64,000 nt of DNA from Gremmenia infestans. Taxonomy: Eukaryota; Ascomycota; Leotiomycetes; Helotiales; Hamatocanthoscyphaceae. The notes beneath the pieces were generated by a model. That model worked only from the letters and a program-made list of their open reading frames with translations. It searched no databases and had not been told where the DNA came from. This document shows, one piece after another, positions 34,236 through 46,800 of the stretch. Numbering within the stretch: the first letter of the stretch is position 1; every line of letters begins with the position of its first letter. The stretch covers positions 2,294,001 to 2,358,000 of the forward strand of contig JAFEVB010000002.1 of assembly GCA_032629725.1 (NCBI GenBank), written 5' to 3'. A program made the position numbers and the translations under genes.

Positions 34236-37200
34236 CTACCTTGCTCTATGAGAGCGGTGACTCTTGTCCCTTCCTTTCTTCCGGTCTTTCGGAATTTCCA
34301 CTGGAGTGTCCTTAAGCTCCACCGTCATGAACTTTAGCATGTAATCATCAGCAGACTCAACCCTTTCACCCCAGGCATTGAGCTCTTCTTCTTCGTCCAA
34401 CACCATCTCATCATCAAGCACAGGTGTCTCATCAGCGCCAGGTGCTTCGGTATCATCACGAGGCGTCCCTGCGGCCGCTGGTGTTGCAGATGCCGTAGCA
34501 ATAGCGTTCTCATCGAAATCGGCGGCGTCCGTCTCTTGTACCTCGTGCTCAGCTACTTTAGCAGCCACGACATCTTCTCGATCTTCTACTTGCGCTAATA
34601 CTCGCTGGACATCTTTGCTATTATCCGGCCCGCCTAAGACTCGGTCCATGGCAGCGCTGGCTGCCGCGTCGCCATCTAGGAGAGAAGATTCTTCACCGAG
34701 GACATCCTGTACGGACATCTTGTTGAAGTAATCAGTCGTAAAATCTCCCTCCTGAATAACAACATCGTCAAGCATTCGCTTTTGATTGGCCTTGCGCAAA
34801 ATGTTCGCTTCAATTGTGTGTTCTGAGACTAGACGGTAGATATGAACGTCCCGAGTTTGACCAATACGATGGCATCTATCCTGGCATTGCTTATCCATAG
34901 CCGGATTCCAGTCGAGATCATAGAAGATAACAGTGTCGGCGCCCGTCAAATTGATACCTAGACCGCCAGATCGACTGGAAAGAATGAAGGCTAAAATACG
35001 AGTATCGTTATTGAAGCGATCTGTGAGAATCTGGCGCTGCTCAATCTTGGTGCTGCCGTCTAGACGAAGGTACTTATGTCCGTGAATATTGAGGAACTGC
35101 TCCAGAATGTCCAAGACTTTGGTCATCTGGGTGAAGATAAGTGCACGATGACCCCCAGCTTGAAGCTTGCGAAGGAGTTTTGCCAGCGTCTGTAACTTGC
35201 CACAATCATATTGCAACAGCCGCTTATCCGGGAACTGAATGGAGAGTCGCATTCGTGCCTCGTGGAACGGGTCTTTTGTGGAACTATCTACAACTGTTTG
35301 GACAGTGTTGACTCCTCGGCGTGTAAGGGCTAGTGAGGTCATGTCCCTGGCAACAACTGGAGGAGTTACACAGGCGAATTTTCGGATAATAGCATCTAAT
35401 TCTTCGGATCGCAGGGAGAGACTTGGCACCATGGAGGACAGGGTAGGCGATTTGTTTTCCAGCCATGTTAACATCTGGTTGCGACGCTTGGGCTTGGGCC
35501 GTAAAGGTCGTTCGTTGACGCCGATCGTGAGCAGTTCCAACATTTGTTTTCCGTAAATAGGTTTCTGCTGTCGTCGTAGAGCATTAAGATAGACACAATG
35601 CTGAAGCTCCTCAAACCGGCCCCATCTCGAAGCACTCTCCAGATATACCAAATTTGATCTAGCGGTAGACGGGTCAAGATTTGTGAGGGCGTTCTGGGCT
35701 CTGTGTCGCTGGCTTTCACGCATTTCCATCAACATGCGTTGAGCAGTAAGCATAGCACTTCGTGCAGTAACAGCACCAGAGAAACGCTCGTGCTTTGTCG
35801 GAACCAGGTTCAGAAATTCCAAGCTTGCCTTACTCATCGGATCTTCTTTGAGAAGACGCCTACGTACAAGGAGCTCCTTAATCTCAAAGTCTGCGATAGC
35901 TGATTTTTCCATGGGGAACGAGGTCATAATTGGCCGATCTAGGAAAAGGTCCGGATGATTGCACACTTTTCTCAATTGCATCAAGCAGTTGATGATGGAT
36001 AGGTAATTGCCAGAAGCCAGAGTGCCTCGAGTATCCTCTCGACTCAAGAAGCTGTCGTACAACTCTCGTTGTCTCTTGGAAAGACGACAAAACTCCACGT
36101 GTTCATACTTTGCAGGCATCTGCTTTTCAACGTCTGCCTTCAGTCTCCTTAATAAGTACGGACGGAGAACTTGGTGAAGTTTGCTGATGATTCCCTTGGA
36201 CTCCGAATCCATTTGATCTCGGCCGTGCTCAAGAATTTGTTCGGATGGCTTTTTGAACCACTCTTGAAATTCTCTCAAGTTCGCGAACCCGCTTATGTTC
36301 TGTTGCGTGTCCGTGCCGTTTGCAGTTGCGGGCATCAAGAAGTAGAGTAAGGACCAGAGTTCCGTGAGGTTGTTCTGAAGTGGAGTTCCAGTAAGGAGGA
36401 GTCTTGCTCGAGTATTGAATGTCAACATGGCTTGCCACCGCTGTGACTGGAAGTTTTTGATATTATGTGCTTCGTCGAGAATCATATAATGCCAGCGCCG
36501 ACGCTTGAATACTTGAACGTCTCGGAGAACGATCTGGTAAGAGGTAATGCAAACATTCCACTTGTCTTCGGTTTTCCACCCGAGCCGCTTTCGCTTGCGC
36601 TCCTCTTGGCTGCCATAGTAAGTTAAGATTTTGAATCCGGGGCACCATTTCTTAAACTCCATTTCCCAATTGAGTATAACACTTGTTGGAACAATGACAA
36701 GGTGAGGGCCCCAAACTTCATGCTCGCAAGCAAGATGGGCCAGGAGAGCGATGGTTTGTATTGTCTTGCCTAAACCCATCTCATCAGCCAAGATACCATT
36801 GGTGTTGTTTGCATAAAGGCCCGCAAGCCAGTCTAAACCATGATGCTGATATTCTCTGAGGGTGCCTCTCAGAAGAAAAGGCACTGGGGTCTTAAAGTTG
36901 GAGCCGGGCTGTGGTGTACTACTCTGGGTGATTTGGCCACTGTTCTGATGAGGCTCAACTGAAGATGCCGAATCCATTTCAGAGGGTCTTGTTTCCGTGG
37001 TTCTCGGAGTTGGCTGACTACTACGGTCAGGGCTTGTCGGCGTCCCTTCGGGTGCCTGCTTGACAATTTCTAACTCTTCTGTGTTGTTATTTGCGGCGCT
37101 CGGTTCGATCTCGCCTACGATACGCTCTTCCAAAGGCTCTTGATGAGCGGCATCCGGTACGAGAGACCTCTCATCTTCTTCGATGTCTGCGTTGCCAGTA

Positions 37201-39109
37201 ACAGACTCTAAATCTGGTTTCGCAGAATCCAGCTTCAATGACTTCACATCTGAAGGAGCGAGGAAGCCGAGCAGGCTACTTGCTCCACCACCTTCGTCCT
37301 CCTCGTCCTCACTTTCTTCCTCTTCTCCATTTTCGCTATCACGTTCTTCATCGCTAGAGCCCATATCATCGTCCATATCGATCGATTCATCGCTGTCGCT
37401 GCATGTGTCCTCCAAACCCGGTTCTTGACCTGCATCGGATCCGGGGACATCGGGCATCTCTTCATCGTCCACCTGAGGTATAGTTGGTAAACCGGAATAT
37501 TTCTCTTGAAGTTGCTCCTGTGTTAAATGCTCATCCTCGACCGCGTCTGGCGATATCTGCTCCTCCTCCGCCTCTGATTCGCTTGAGGACATGTTGCTTT
37601 CTCCATCATCGGACCGGTCGGACTGAGGGCCAAGGTTTTCTTCTCCATCAGAAGCACCACTTCCATCCTCACTGTTCTCCTCGTCTGTGAATATCTCCGA
37701 GTCCGGGCGAGCTGTACGGGCCTGTAATTTTTGTGTGGATAGGTCTACAGCTTCATTCAGCGCTTTACGGACTCGAGCTTGCTCCTGTGCCTCCCATTCC
37801 ACTACCCGTCTGCGATTGACTTCCGCTCGTACATTCGCCCATGTAGCTTGGAGACTTTTAATCAAAGTTCTGTATCGGTATTCAGTGGACTTTGCTTCCT
37901 CGGCCTCCAGCTGCTCTAGTGACTTGGGCTGTCTCCGATACCATTCATCTCTACATGCTTCCGCAAGTCGCTTGGCTGTCGCTCGATGCTTCCTTTGCTC
38001 TATGAGCATCAACCTTCGAAACTCTAGAGCGGCTTTATTCAAATGATCCTGATGTCCATATTGCTGAGGAATATAATCCGGTTCTGGTGGCTCGAAAACT
38101 GAACAAGTCTCGGAGCTCAGCACGCCTCCTGGCTTACAAGCTTCCTCTATCCGTAAGAGAAGCCGGGCATCTTGCTTAATCGATTCATCTGTATATTTCG
38201 GTCCATCTTCAACACTCCAGAGTCCCCCTTTAGCAACATTTATATCTTTTGCTAAGTCGAAGTACTCTTCTACGGTCGGAAACAGCTTTGCCTTCTTCGG
38301 GACTAGATCGTGATGTGTCAAGGGCAAAGATGCGGGTTTGACTCGAAATTTTATTTTCGGAAGGTTCGTCTTGGGGCTCGCGCCAAATGGAGCTTCTAAT
38401 TTCTGTAGACTGGGTCTAGCTTCTTCGTCTTGGGTTATCTCACCAACTCGTCCTGGACGTCGCTTCTTGTCTGGACGAGTTTGCACTGGGGCAGAATGTG
38501 GAATTTTCGGTGTTGAGGACTTCTTGTGGGATCGGACTGGTGTTGCTATTTGTTCACTGGGCATGGACTTTCGATGGGATCGTTTTGGGGAGCCTGCAGA
38601 CTTCGACGGTGACTTTTGCAATGAGGCGGTGCTAGGAACTGACTTCTTTGACCCTTTGGTTGAAGGGGACGGGGCATCTCGAGCTGGAGGCGATCCATTT
38701 GTGTTTGCGTGTTTACTTTGTGTAGAGTGTGTTTTCTGAGCGCCTCGCGTCTGACGTTTATCGGATGGTGGCTGTAGCTCGAGAGGTATCACATTTACTC
38801 TGCCCGATTTTCTCTTTCCATCCTGAGTGAAGGAGGTCGGCCCTTCTGCTACCACTGTCTTCCAAGGAGGGGACTCGATTTTCTTGCGTGGATTCGGTGT
38901 GGTCTCGCTGACTCGACGCTTCTTAGTTGGCGGACCCTCCTCTTCAGCCTTCTCGCTGTGGTGACCATTTGTGTACGGGACTTCAATTTCGTTTGGTGGT
39001 ATCTCTAATGCGTGACAAGATTAGTTGTTTGATTAGTGGTGGTTGGGATGTGAGGATGCATACTAAAATTTGGTTGACTTTCTTGCGCATCTGACGCGCT
39101 CTGTGTCAT
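34236..39109 (-). CDS. SWR1: SWR1 chromatin-remodelling ATPase
   Basis: Exons 39064-39109 and 34236-39004; 1604 aa. Catalytic subunit of the SWR1 complex, which exchanges H2A for H2A.Z in nucleosomes. Domains in order: basic disordered N-terminus; HSA helix (about residues 330-440, EFRRLMLIEQRKHRATAKRL-like); long acidic Ser/Glu stretch; SNF2 ATPase with Walker A ADEMGLGKT (about 755) and DEAH box (about 857); an insertion; then the second RecA lobe with GGLGINLTGADTVIFYD and the arginine-finger block QDRCHRIGQTRD (about 1383). The acidic tail ends in a Lys/Arg-rich segment. The split helicase with insertion distinguishes INO80/SWR1 from other SNF2 proteins. The first exon (MTQSASDAQESQPNF) is inferred from a good donor and acceptor; the rest is direct. 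Confidence 0.95.
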
Positions 39110-39613
39110 GACTTCTATGAGAAGAGGGGCCAGGCACTACCGTAATGGTGATGGAATTAACATTTGAGGGGACGAAAACAACTTCGGCAGATGCGCAATG
39201 TTGAGAATATCTCATCTACAAAGTTTGCGCATGTCCAGAGGTCAGTTGCGCTGGGTATGGACGAAATAGTGCCAATTTGATGAAATTGCAGTCAACACGC
39301 AAAAAAACAGTTGGCGATGAACCCGGGAAAATCACATATTGGGGAAGCCAAGCGCTGGATGCAGGTGGCAAGAAAAAGCGGCACTAGATGGCTCGCTGTG
39401 CGGCATCGCGAATGGATGCTGCTTTACATATATAAGATAGGGCGATGTGCTTACATAAGCGAGATGCCAAGCTCTTTGTAACCTCATCGACTGTGCGAGA
39501 AAGAGGAATACGTAGGAAGACACTATTCAAGACATTTCAAAGACACGAAACCAAGGTACAATCCTTTACCATGGTATCTACTTGCCCTATAGCTGCTCTA
39601 ACACTCTTCGCAG
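39110..39613. promoter_or_regulatory. Divergent promoter region SWR1 / complex I B8
   Basis: 504 bp between the start codons of two divergent housekeeping genes. No specific site can be assigned. Confidence 0.4.
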
Positions 39614-40273
39614 ATGCTCTCTCGGCGGATTGCAACTGCACGCCCGCTGCGAGCGGCTCTGCCGGTTGCTCAACGAGCAATCTTTGGTCAACAGCGATTT
39701 GCTCAAACAGCTTCTTATGATTATCCTGAATTAGTGCGTAGAATCACTGCCCGTTCATTTACTGGTATTGCCTGTATTTGGACCTCTGCTAATATCACAA
39801 ACTCAAGACTGCAGCTCAGGACCCCGACATGGTATGCGATCCCAGCCCCCCCCCTCCATAAGCAATTGACTGACACATCGGACAGAACGGCGGATACATC
39901 AGCCCTCCTCCTATTAAGCGCCAATTCCGCGATCCGCATGCCGACTGGTGGGACAAGCAAGAACGTCGAAACTATGGAGAACCAGTTCATGAGGACGCTG
40001 ATATTATGGGAATGTTCTCGCCGGAAGAGTACACATGGGTAAAGCCAGGCAAGGGAGCGTTACAACTTGGCGCCTTTATTCTAACTGTCTTTGGGTTTTC
40101 CGGAATTGTCTCGCTTTACTATCCAGACAGGCCATCGGCACCAAAGGAGTATGAAGATGGACTTGAGCGGGAACTGGGGGGTCCAACTGCATTACGGGTA
40201 AGTCGAATATGAGTGCTATGCATGATAATTACTGACTATTATCTAGGCACATAAGGCTGGGGATGCTGTGTAG
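39614..40273 (+). CDS. Complex I subunit NDUFB8-like, mitochondrial
   Basis: Exons 39614-39733, 39820-39831, 39886-40197, 40247-40273; 156 aa. Accessory subunit of the membrane arm of NADH:ubiquinone oxidoreductase. The N-terminus MLSRRIATARPLRAALPVAQ is a typical amphipathic mitochondrial presequence. After the joins the protein reads DPDMNGGYISPPP, RDPHADWWDKQERRNYGEP, DIMGMFSPEEYTW, then one membrane segment (LGAFILTVFGFSGIVSLYY), matching the B8 (ASHI) family. Exon 2 is only 12 nt (four codons, DPDM) and the last exon 27 nt including the stop. Both are needed for the conserved sequence. Confidence 0.9.
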
Positions 40274-40931
40274 AGGAATGCTCAAGCATGGTTGTAAATA
40301 GGGAGTCTGGTGATTCGCAATTGAACACATTCGATGAAGCGTATATGCCTCTTCAGAAATTGATAAACCATATGATAGAAGAAGAGCAGCTTCGCATTTT
40401 TAACATCATTGCGAACCGTGCTTTTATCTTTGATTCCTTTCAAACGGCATTGACTCTGGCTTGACCTTCGAGTAAAAGTTGAGTTATCCAATACAGACAT
40501 AGCGGGTCAGATCTCAACAATAGTCAATCGTCTTGCGGTGGAGAAAAATCAGTACTAAATATTAGGAGACGTCCCACCTGGCTTGGAACATTGAAAATGC
40601 CGCTTTTTTAGTATCTATGGCGAGACTGTATCGGTTCTTTCCCATCCGGATTTTGTCCTTTTGGACTGCATGAGGCGTTGCAAAGTACTTATAGCTCCTT
40701 CCCTCTATGGTTCCCGTCTAAACGTTGCGCCTTCCATAAAATTTTGTCTTGCTCTTTCCTGACTAAAAACTATACCTTCTCTTTCCTCTTTTCACGCATG
40801 TTGCAGCTCAACCAACTTGTTCCAAAAATACCCCAAACTTCAGTTGGAGTTCCATCTGAAGCTTCTCTTTTGATCCGAAGTACTACTTTTATTTGCCAAA
40901 GAGAAGCCATTGATCTGCCGAGCACTTCAAG
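40274..40931. other. Intergenic, no gene seen
   Basis: Short gap between two plus-strand genes, with a pyrimidine-rich leader at 40690-40830 preceding the ATG at 40932. Confidence 0.5.
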
Positions 40932-42699
40932 ATGCGGTACCAAAACTGGGATGTCCTCGTCTTCCCAGACCAATCCAAGATCCCTTTGCAAGAGTTCAAG
41001 GCCGCTTGCCAGGTGATTCAAGATCAAGGTGACCTCATCGTCTCTTGATTGTCCTTTTACGTTCTGACTAGGACAGAATCCCACTCGTCTCAAACCAACC
41101 CACATCTTCTTCCGACTGTTACTTCGTTCATCCCAGGTTTAGCTGCAGGCTCTCCCTTCCGCATCTCTATACACTCCTGGCAAAATCCAGAGATCAGCCG
41201 ATATGTCACTAGCTTACAAAAGCCTTTGGACCATGTCATGTTTGAAGCCCGCGTCTTCGTCGATGGAAGAATTTCAGGGTAAGAACCTTAACGATCCCTA
41301 CAATACCCTTGTTAATTCCGCTAAATTGTATAATATACAGATCTAAATGGTTTGATCAGAATGGACCGTGGCCTACCATCATTGATATCAGCATCGGTAC
41401 CTCAGTCATCTTCTGTGATCTGAATAGCTGCTAACTGACTACAGACCTCGACAAACAAGGCGAGTTCGAGAAATTGAAGTTTCCTACCTTCCATAAAGAG
41501 CTTTTGTCGCAAAGCTATTGGAATGCTGGAGATGATCTTGGCCGAATAAAACTCGTTATTGCAGAGGGATTCTCTCGAGACAACCTCACATATCCCTTCG
41601 AACGTGTCAAGAACATTGTGTCTTTCTCCTTCCAACATGCTCCGCTCGGTAAGTCCTCCTAATGGCGCTCCCTTGAGTGCCGCTGGATTCGCACCACACC
41701 ATGACACGACCGGAGCTGATTATTTTTAGACGTACTCGAGACTTCTTCCATTGCTTGGCCAAATGAGTCGATGTGGCGACAGGTATCACTTGTTGGACCA
41801 TATTATTCCCAACAATTCTCACCAAGAAAGGTATCCGATATCATTGACGCTCACAGCCACTCTCCACGTCACACAAATAATACACGAGAAGCCACCGGTG
41901 CAACCAATTCCACCATTGGCTCCATGTTCCCTCCTCCGCCAAACTTTGCCAGGCAGACAACCTTTGATCCTTTCACCGAGACTGTCCACTCTGCATTTAC
42001 CGGTTGGCGCCAACCATCTTCAGATGTCTCCATGGGAGACTACTCCAGCTCGAATACTCGCGCCAGTGCCAGCCGTAATGTTTCTGATCCAATGATTCTT
42101 ACAGAGAAGCAAGATCGTCGATTCGAGTCCCTGCAAATGGCTGGGGCGTATGAATCAATCTGCGAGGCTCTTTCTGCGCCTATGCCTGCTGCTCCTGTCA
42201 ATACTCCTCAAAACGGAGCCGACACCCCACTTTCGGAATTACCCAATGCCCACACCTTTCGAGCTAAGACAGCAGGAGCAAGACAGCCACCAGTCAAGTT
42301 AGAAATTGATCCCATTTGTAAGTTCGCAGTCGATGACTGTAAAATACACGCCACCAGCACCTAATAACATGTTTAGTGAGACCGACGCCCGCTCGAATCG
42401 AAGCTTCGGTCATAAACAGCGTCAAGAGAAGGCAGAATAATGTCCAACCACCGCCTCTCGAGTCGACCGTAAACCCTTCGGAAGTTATTCTCACTCGCAA
42501 AGCTTCCCTACAAATCGCCACGGAAAATCACAGTGGCATCAAAAGACAACGCGTCATTACCCCAGCGGCTTCCAAGGTAATTGATGATGAGGATGAACCA
42601 CGATCCTCTCCATCGATCAGGAAGGTTTCTGTTAGAGTTGCAAAGCAGGATTCGAAGGAAGGCGAGAGAAAGATTCTTGGTGGTATTGAGAATGTTTAG
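40932..42699 (+). CDS. Conserved fungal protein of unknown function
   Basis: Six exons: 40932-41028, 41077-41278, 41341-41396, 41445-41648, 41730-42317, 42377-42699; 489 aa. The first 200 residues look folded and well conserved by pattern: MRYQNWDVLVFP, TVTSFIPGLAAGSPFRISIHSW, MFEARVFVDGRISG, WFDQNGPWP, then a helical/strand block ending NIVSFSFQHAPL. The rest is Ser/Pro-rich and disordered, with a basic C-terminus (SGIKRQRV...). I recall similar uncharacterised proteins in other filamentous ascomycetes but know no function. No signal peptide or membrane segment. The alternative donor at 41013 would break frame, so 41028 was chosen. Confidence 0.8.
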
Positions 42700-43293
42700 A
42701 GGATGTTTGCACTGTTAATCGTGTGAGTACTTGTGGTTTGCCTATGCATATTTAGCGAAGAGTGCCATGCTTGATTCAAGCTGTTTAGTATTCATTCCAT
42801 GTGAAAGGGGGGGGGAAGAGGTGGACATGGTCTTACAAGAATGGGATCATGGTTGGTACGATGATGGAAGGATGATGAATCAAAAGTGCTATCATTGTTA
42901 GAGACCTATAAATACATTCTCTTCATGATGAGTCAAGCCTCCTGTCTCTGACGACATGTTCTAAAACCGCCGCTCTATCTTCTGGTTCTGATGTCTTGAG
43001 ATCTTGATATTCAGTGAATCGTCGATCGGGTATGTTGTGAAATGTAGACGCCCACGCTTAATGCCCTCAAAAGTCAAATGCGTATCCGTACCGTGCGGTG
43101 CTGTGCTGTGCTCCGAATAAACAAAAAACAAAACGGTACGCCTCAGCTATGCCTGCAACACCCAGATTACCACCCTATTGCGTATGTTCATATATAAGCT
43201 TCTCTTTCTCTTCTCTGCCCTTCTCCCCTTTGCTCAAACCAATCTTCACTTCTCTGCTCAGATAAATTTTCACTGCTCTGCTCAGATCAATCT
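42700..43293. other. Convergent 3' intergenic
   Basis: Between convergent gene ends. Contains a short duplicated pyrimidine-rich unit (tctgctcagat) near 43253-43287. No gene. Confidence 0.5.
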
Positions 43294-43888
43294 TCACTTC
43301 TTCCTCCCACTCGCACCGGTTGCCGTGATCTTGGACGTCGACATCAAATCCCCAATATACTTTTGCAGGAACTTATTGTTGTTATCCAGCTTATCGTGCT
43401 CTTCCTTGACGGCCTCGATGCGGTTAAAGATCTCGAGTAGAGATTTCTGTAGAATCTTTGCGTGTCTGTTGGGGGGCGTTGTTAGAAATGGGTGAATGAA
43501 TGGAATGAATGGTTGCTTGGTTCTTGGGATTTATTTGAGACGGACATGTCGTTTATGTATTTAGAGGGGAAGAGAGAGCAAGGGAAGGGAGTACGAACTC
43601 ATTAAGCTGTGCCCTAGCATCCTGACCCATCTTCTCCAGATCCTGCTCGCTGCGCCTCGGGCTCATGGCGCGGGCATCATCCTCGTCGAAGACCTCGTCG
43701 CTGCAGTTCAACTCCACCTTGGCCGTCTCGCGGGGTATGATGATGGTGCCGCTTGATTTGCGCGATGTCATCTTGGGGCGGCGTAGCTTCTGGGGAATCT
43801 CTTCATTTAGGGAGGCGGTCGAGGAGGACGAGGCACTGTCTTGTGGGTTTGCGGGTTCGGCGATGTTGGGGACGGTGGAGGCGGACAT
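43294..43888 (-). CDS. Short coiled-coil (SCOC, DUF2205) protein, Slo1-like
   Basis: Exons 43599-43888 and 43294-43465; 153 aa. ATG 43888 is the first in-frame ATG; the open frame upstream has only TTG. The N-terminal half is Ser/Pro-rich and disordered. The second half, spanning the splice junction, is a continuous helix: LNEHAKILQKSLLEIFNRIEAV..., then DKLDNNNKFLQKYIGDLM, the SCOC signature. Human SCOC and yeast Slo1 bind Arl1/Arl3-type GTPases at the Golgi; the same role is an inference here. The donor GTTCGT is weak but is the only one that restores the heptad pattern. A stretch of about 4.5 kb with little coding content follows upstream. Confidence 0.85.
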
Positions 43889-46800
43889 GCTCAAGTTAAG
43901 GTTTTTGTTTGGCGAGGGATTTGTGGATGGGGGGGTTTTTTTTTCCTGCAAAGGAAGGATAGATAGAAAAGAGGCTTAGGTGGAGGAGAGGGAGGGCTGA
44001 GAGGTGAAATTCATTGAATCGCGTGTGGTTTATCAACGACTGTTGATTGTCGAGGAAGTACTTTTCGGGGTGTAAAGTTCTGGTGGAAATAAATTAGAGT
44101 GAGGTGAGGGTGAGGGTGTGGACCCTTAAGGAGACAGAAGGCAGTGGGTTGTGGTGGAGTAAGGAGAGGCAGGGGGGGGGCCGAGGGGGCGTGGATTGAG
44201 CGATGCAGGCGGCGGATTTCAAAACCCAAACAAGAGCCAAAGAGAATGGATGGGGAACCCGCCGATCGCGTGAAGGCTCCATAAAAACCACTCCCGGTAA
44301 AAGATCCATGATAGGAAAGCGTCATTGGTTGCCGCGTAGGTACGGAGGTATTGCTATTGCTGCACATACAGTAGCTGTACGAGTGGGTAGGTACTCGTAA
44401 ACCGTACGCATTTGTATTTTGTACGAAGTACTATAATTGATGCTGCGGACACGAAGACGAACAACTACAGTACTGGAACTTATAGATACGGGAGGGTAGG
44501 TAATGTCTCATTTTATGTTTATTTTATGATGCTTCTATTCTTGTATATATACCATTACCTACAGTACCTGCCTACTGTACCTACCTTATCTTTATCTTTA
44601 CATTGTTACGCAGGCTCACAGGACAGGTAACATATCCCTTGCTCGTTCGGCTCAAAGTCGGTCGGTGGGGACACTACACTACTACCAAGTACACTCCAGC
44701 TCAAAAAGGGTCTCGTGGCCGTCGTGTGCTCCACTATTTCTTTGCAAGTAAACTACTAAGAAACTGTACAGGACTGACTGTACAGGACAGGACAGGACAG
44801 GAGTGGAAGCGAGAATGTGGCTTTCAGGGGGCGTCCGATTTGGCTGAGTTTAGGGATGCTTGTTGGCACCTCAGAAGCCCCAATTCCACATGGTCGGAGT
44901 CGAAGCTCCTGAATATTTGTCTACTACTGCAGGCTATCGAAAAAACATCATGCACACTTCTGTTTGCCATGCATCAAATAGTGAGTGCCCCTTTTGAGAG
45001 TCTCCTCTGTTTTTGTTTTCCTCCTCCACGTTGAGTCTTTGCCCATAAAAAGATGCTTGCAACTAACTTCCACTCTGGAAATGAAAATTAAAATTATTGT
45101 GCTCACAGGATTCCGGCGTCAGAGTTGATACACCTACACCTCTCCCCCGGTTCATAATGACCTCATGGCATGTCGATCATCAAAAAGCCTTTCCCGTTGT
45201 TGCAGCTGGGGTCTTCGGTTAGCCAATCCACTGCCAGATCTGCATGCAAACTTGCTGCAACAAACCATAGCAGAAACCTCGGGCCCAGTTGCCGAAACTG
45301 CAACGTCTGATAGGCCCCTTCCCCTTCAGCCCCTCTTCATACTCTGACGGCCTCTCTCAACCAGACAAATACCTCTTCTTCCCTGGCCGCTTCCCCACCT
45401 TCCGACTGTGTGCAGCGTGATCTCTTTCTTTTGGCGCCATTTGTACAGTACTGTAAGTACTAAGGTCAGTACAGTAAGTGGATATAGATAGATAGCCATC
45501 GCTATGACACACGATCATCCAAATTATCCTCTCCAAGCAGCAAAGCTTTATTTCAAGTCGACAAAAGTTTCACCAGATCCCCGATCTCGAGGTTTGTGAG
45601 TCTGTCTGTGACAAACAAAAGGAGGCTGGATGGAGATGCATCCATCAGAGGACTGTGCCCAGCACTGAAGTCATCGCCCTTCTGCGTGAGGCACCCCTCC
45701 CCCAAAACCCCCCATGACCAGAAGCCTGGAGGAGCCGTAGCCTTGTCGATAAATACGTACTTTTTCGAGGTACGTGGTATAATTATACGGCAATACTCAA
45801 AGGAAGCCTGATCTGAGGAGAGAATGCTTTTTCACCGAATCACCAAGTTTGACAAAAGATGCTCAATACTGAGATGATCTTCAGTTTGATCACCCTCTGC
45901 CCCTGGAAAATACTCCCCGTGTCAGCACAGGCCTGCCCTGCGAATCTCAGCGCGTACAGTACTTCGTACTGTACAACAGAAACAGAGATCCCCTCCCCTC
46001 ACCCAACTCCACCAAGTCCCGATAAAGCTCGCGATGTTGTTTGCCAGCCGTACGCTAGACAGAAAACGCGAACGCGACACCAAAGTTTTCGATGTCCCAG
46101 GCGGGTGGGATCTCAAAAGTTGATGGTAATGATATCAAGTGCCGCTTTCTCTGTCCACTGCGAGTTTGCTTGCTTGCTTGCTTCATGATACATGCATGCA
46201 TAGCGGAAACGGGCAGAGCCGCAGGGGGACTGTTTGTTGCACATCACATCTCTTAAAAACACCGACACCGACACCGACTCAGATCATCGCAATGCTTTTA
46301 GAGCGGTGAAACCCAATGATAAATATGGCCGACCACTTAAATATTCCACGTCGGTCTCTCTACCAATAATCCCGATATTCGGCATACTTATTGGTGTAAA
46401 GTTCTGTAATTATCTACACGTGCTTTCAAAGGACCCCCACGATCATCGACAGTCGTGAATCCACGGTGAGAAATTGCTACCAATCATCTAGGAACTCCCC
46501 TAGATTTGGATAATTCGAGGAGTACTTTCTGCTATTTGAGACTCGCAGAAGGCCTCACAGCGGACAAGTATGAGAGGGACCACTTTGCGAAGCATACAGT
46601 AGCTTCCGCTTCCCCAAAATGAAAACAACTCATCCACACCGTGTCTATCACACTCGCTACTTCGTAATTTATAGGAACACGCCACTCGGAACTGCGTTTG
46701 AAGAGCAAGTTGATCTTCAGAGAACACCTCACCATACTCCCCAGCCTCTTAGATCCTGCGGACGAAGTTCCCCGGCTTGACAAATCGGTAAGCAGATTAC

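Noticed and set aside
44603..45034. 143-codon open frame
   Set aside because: No recognisable family, poor codon bias, microsatellite inside; probably chance.
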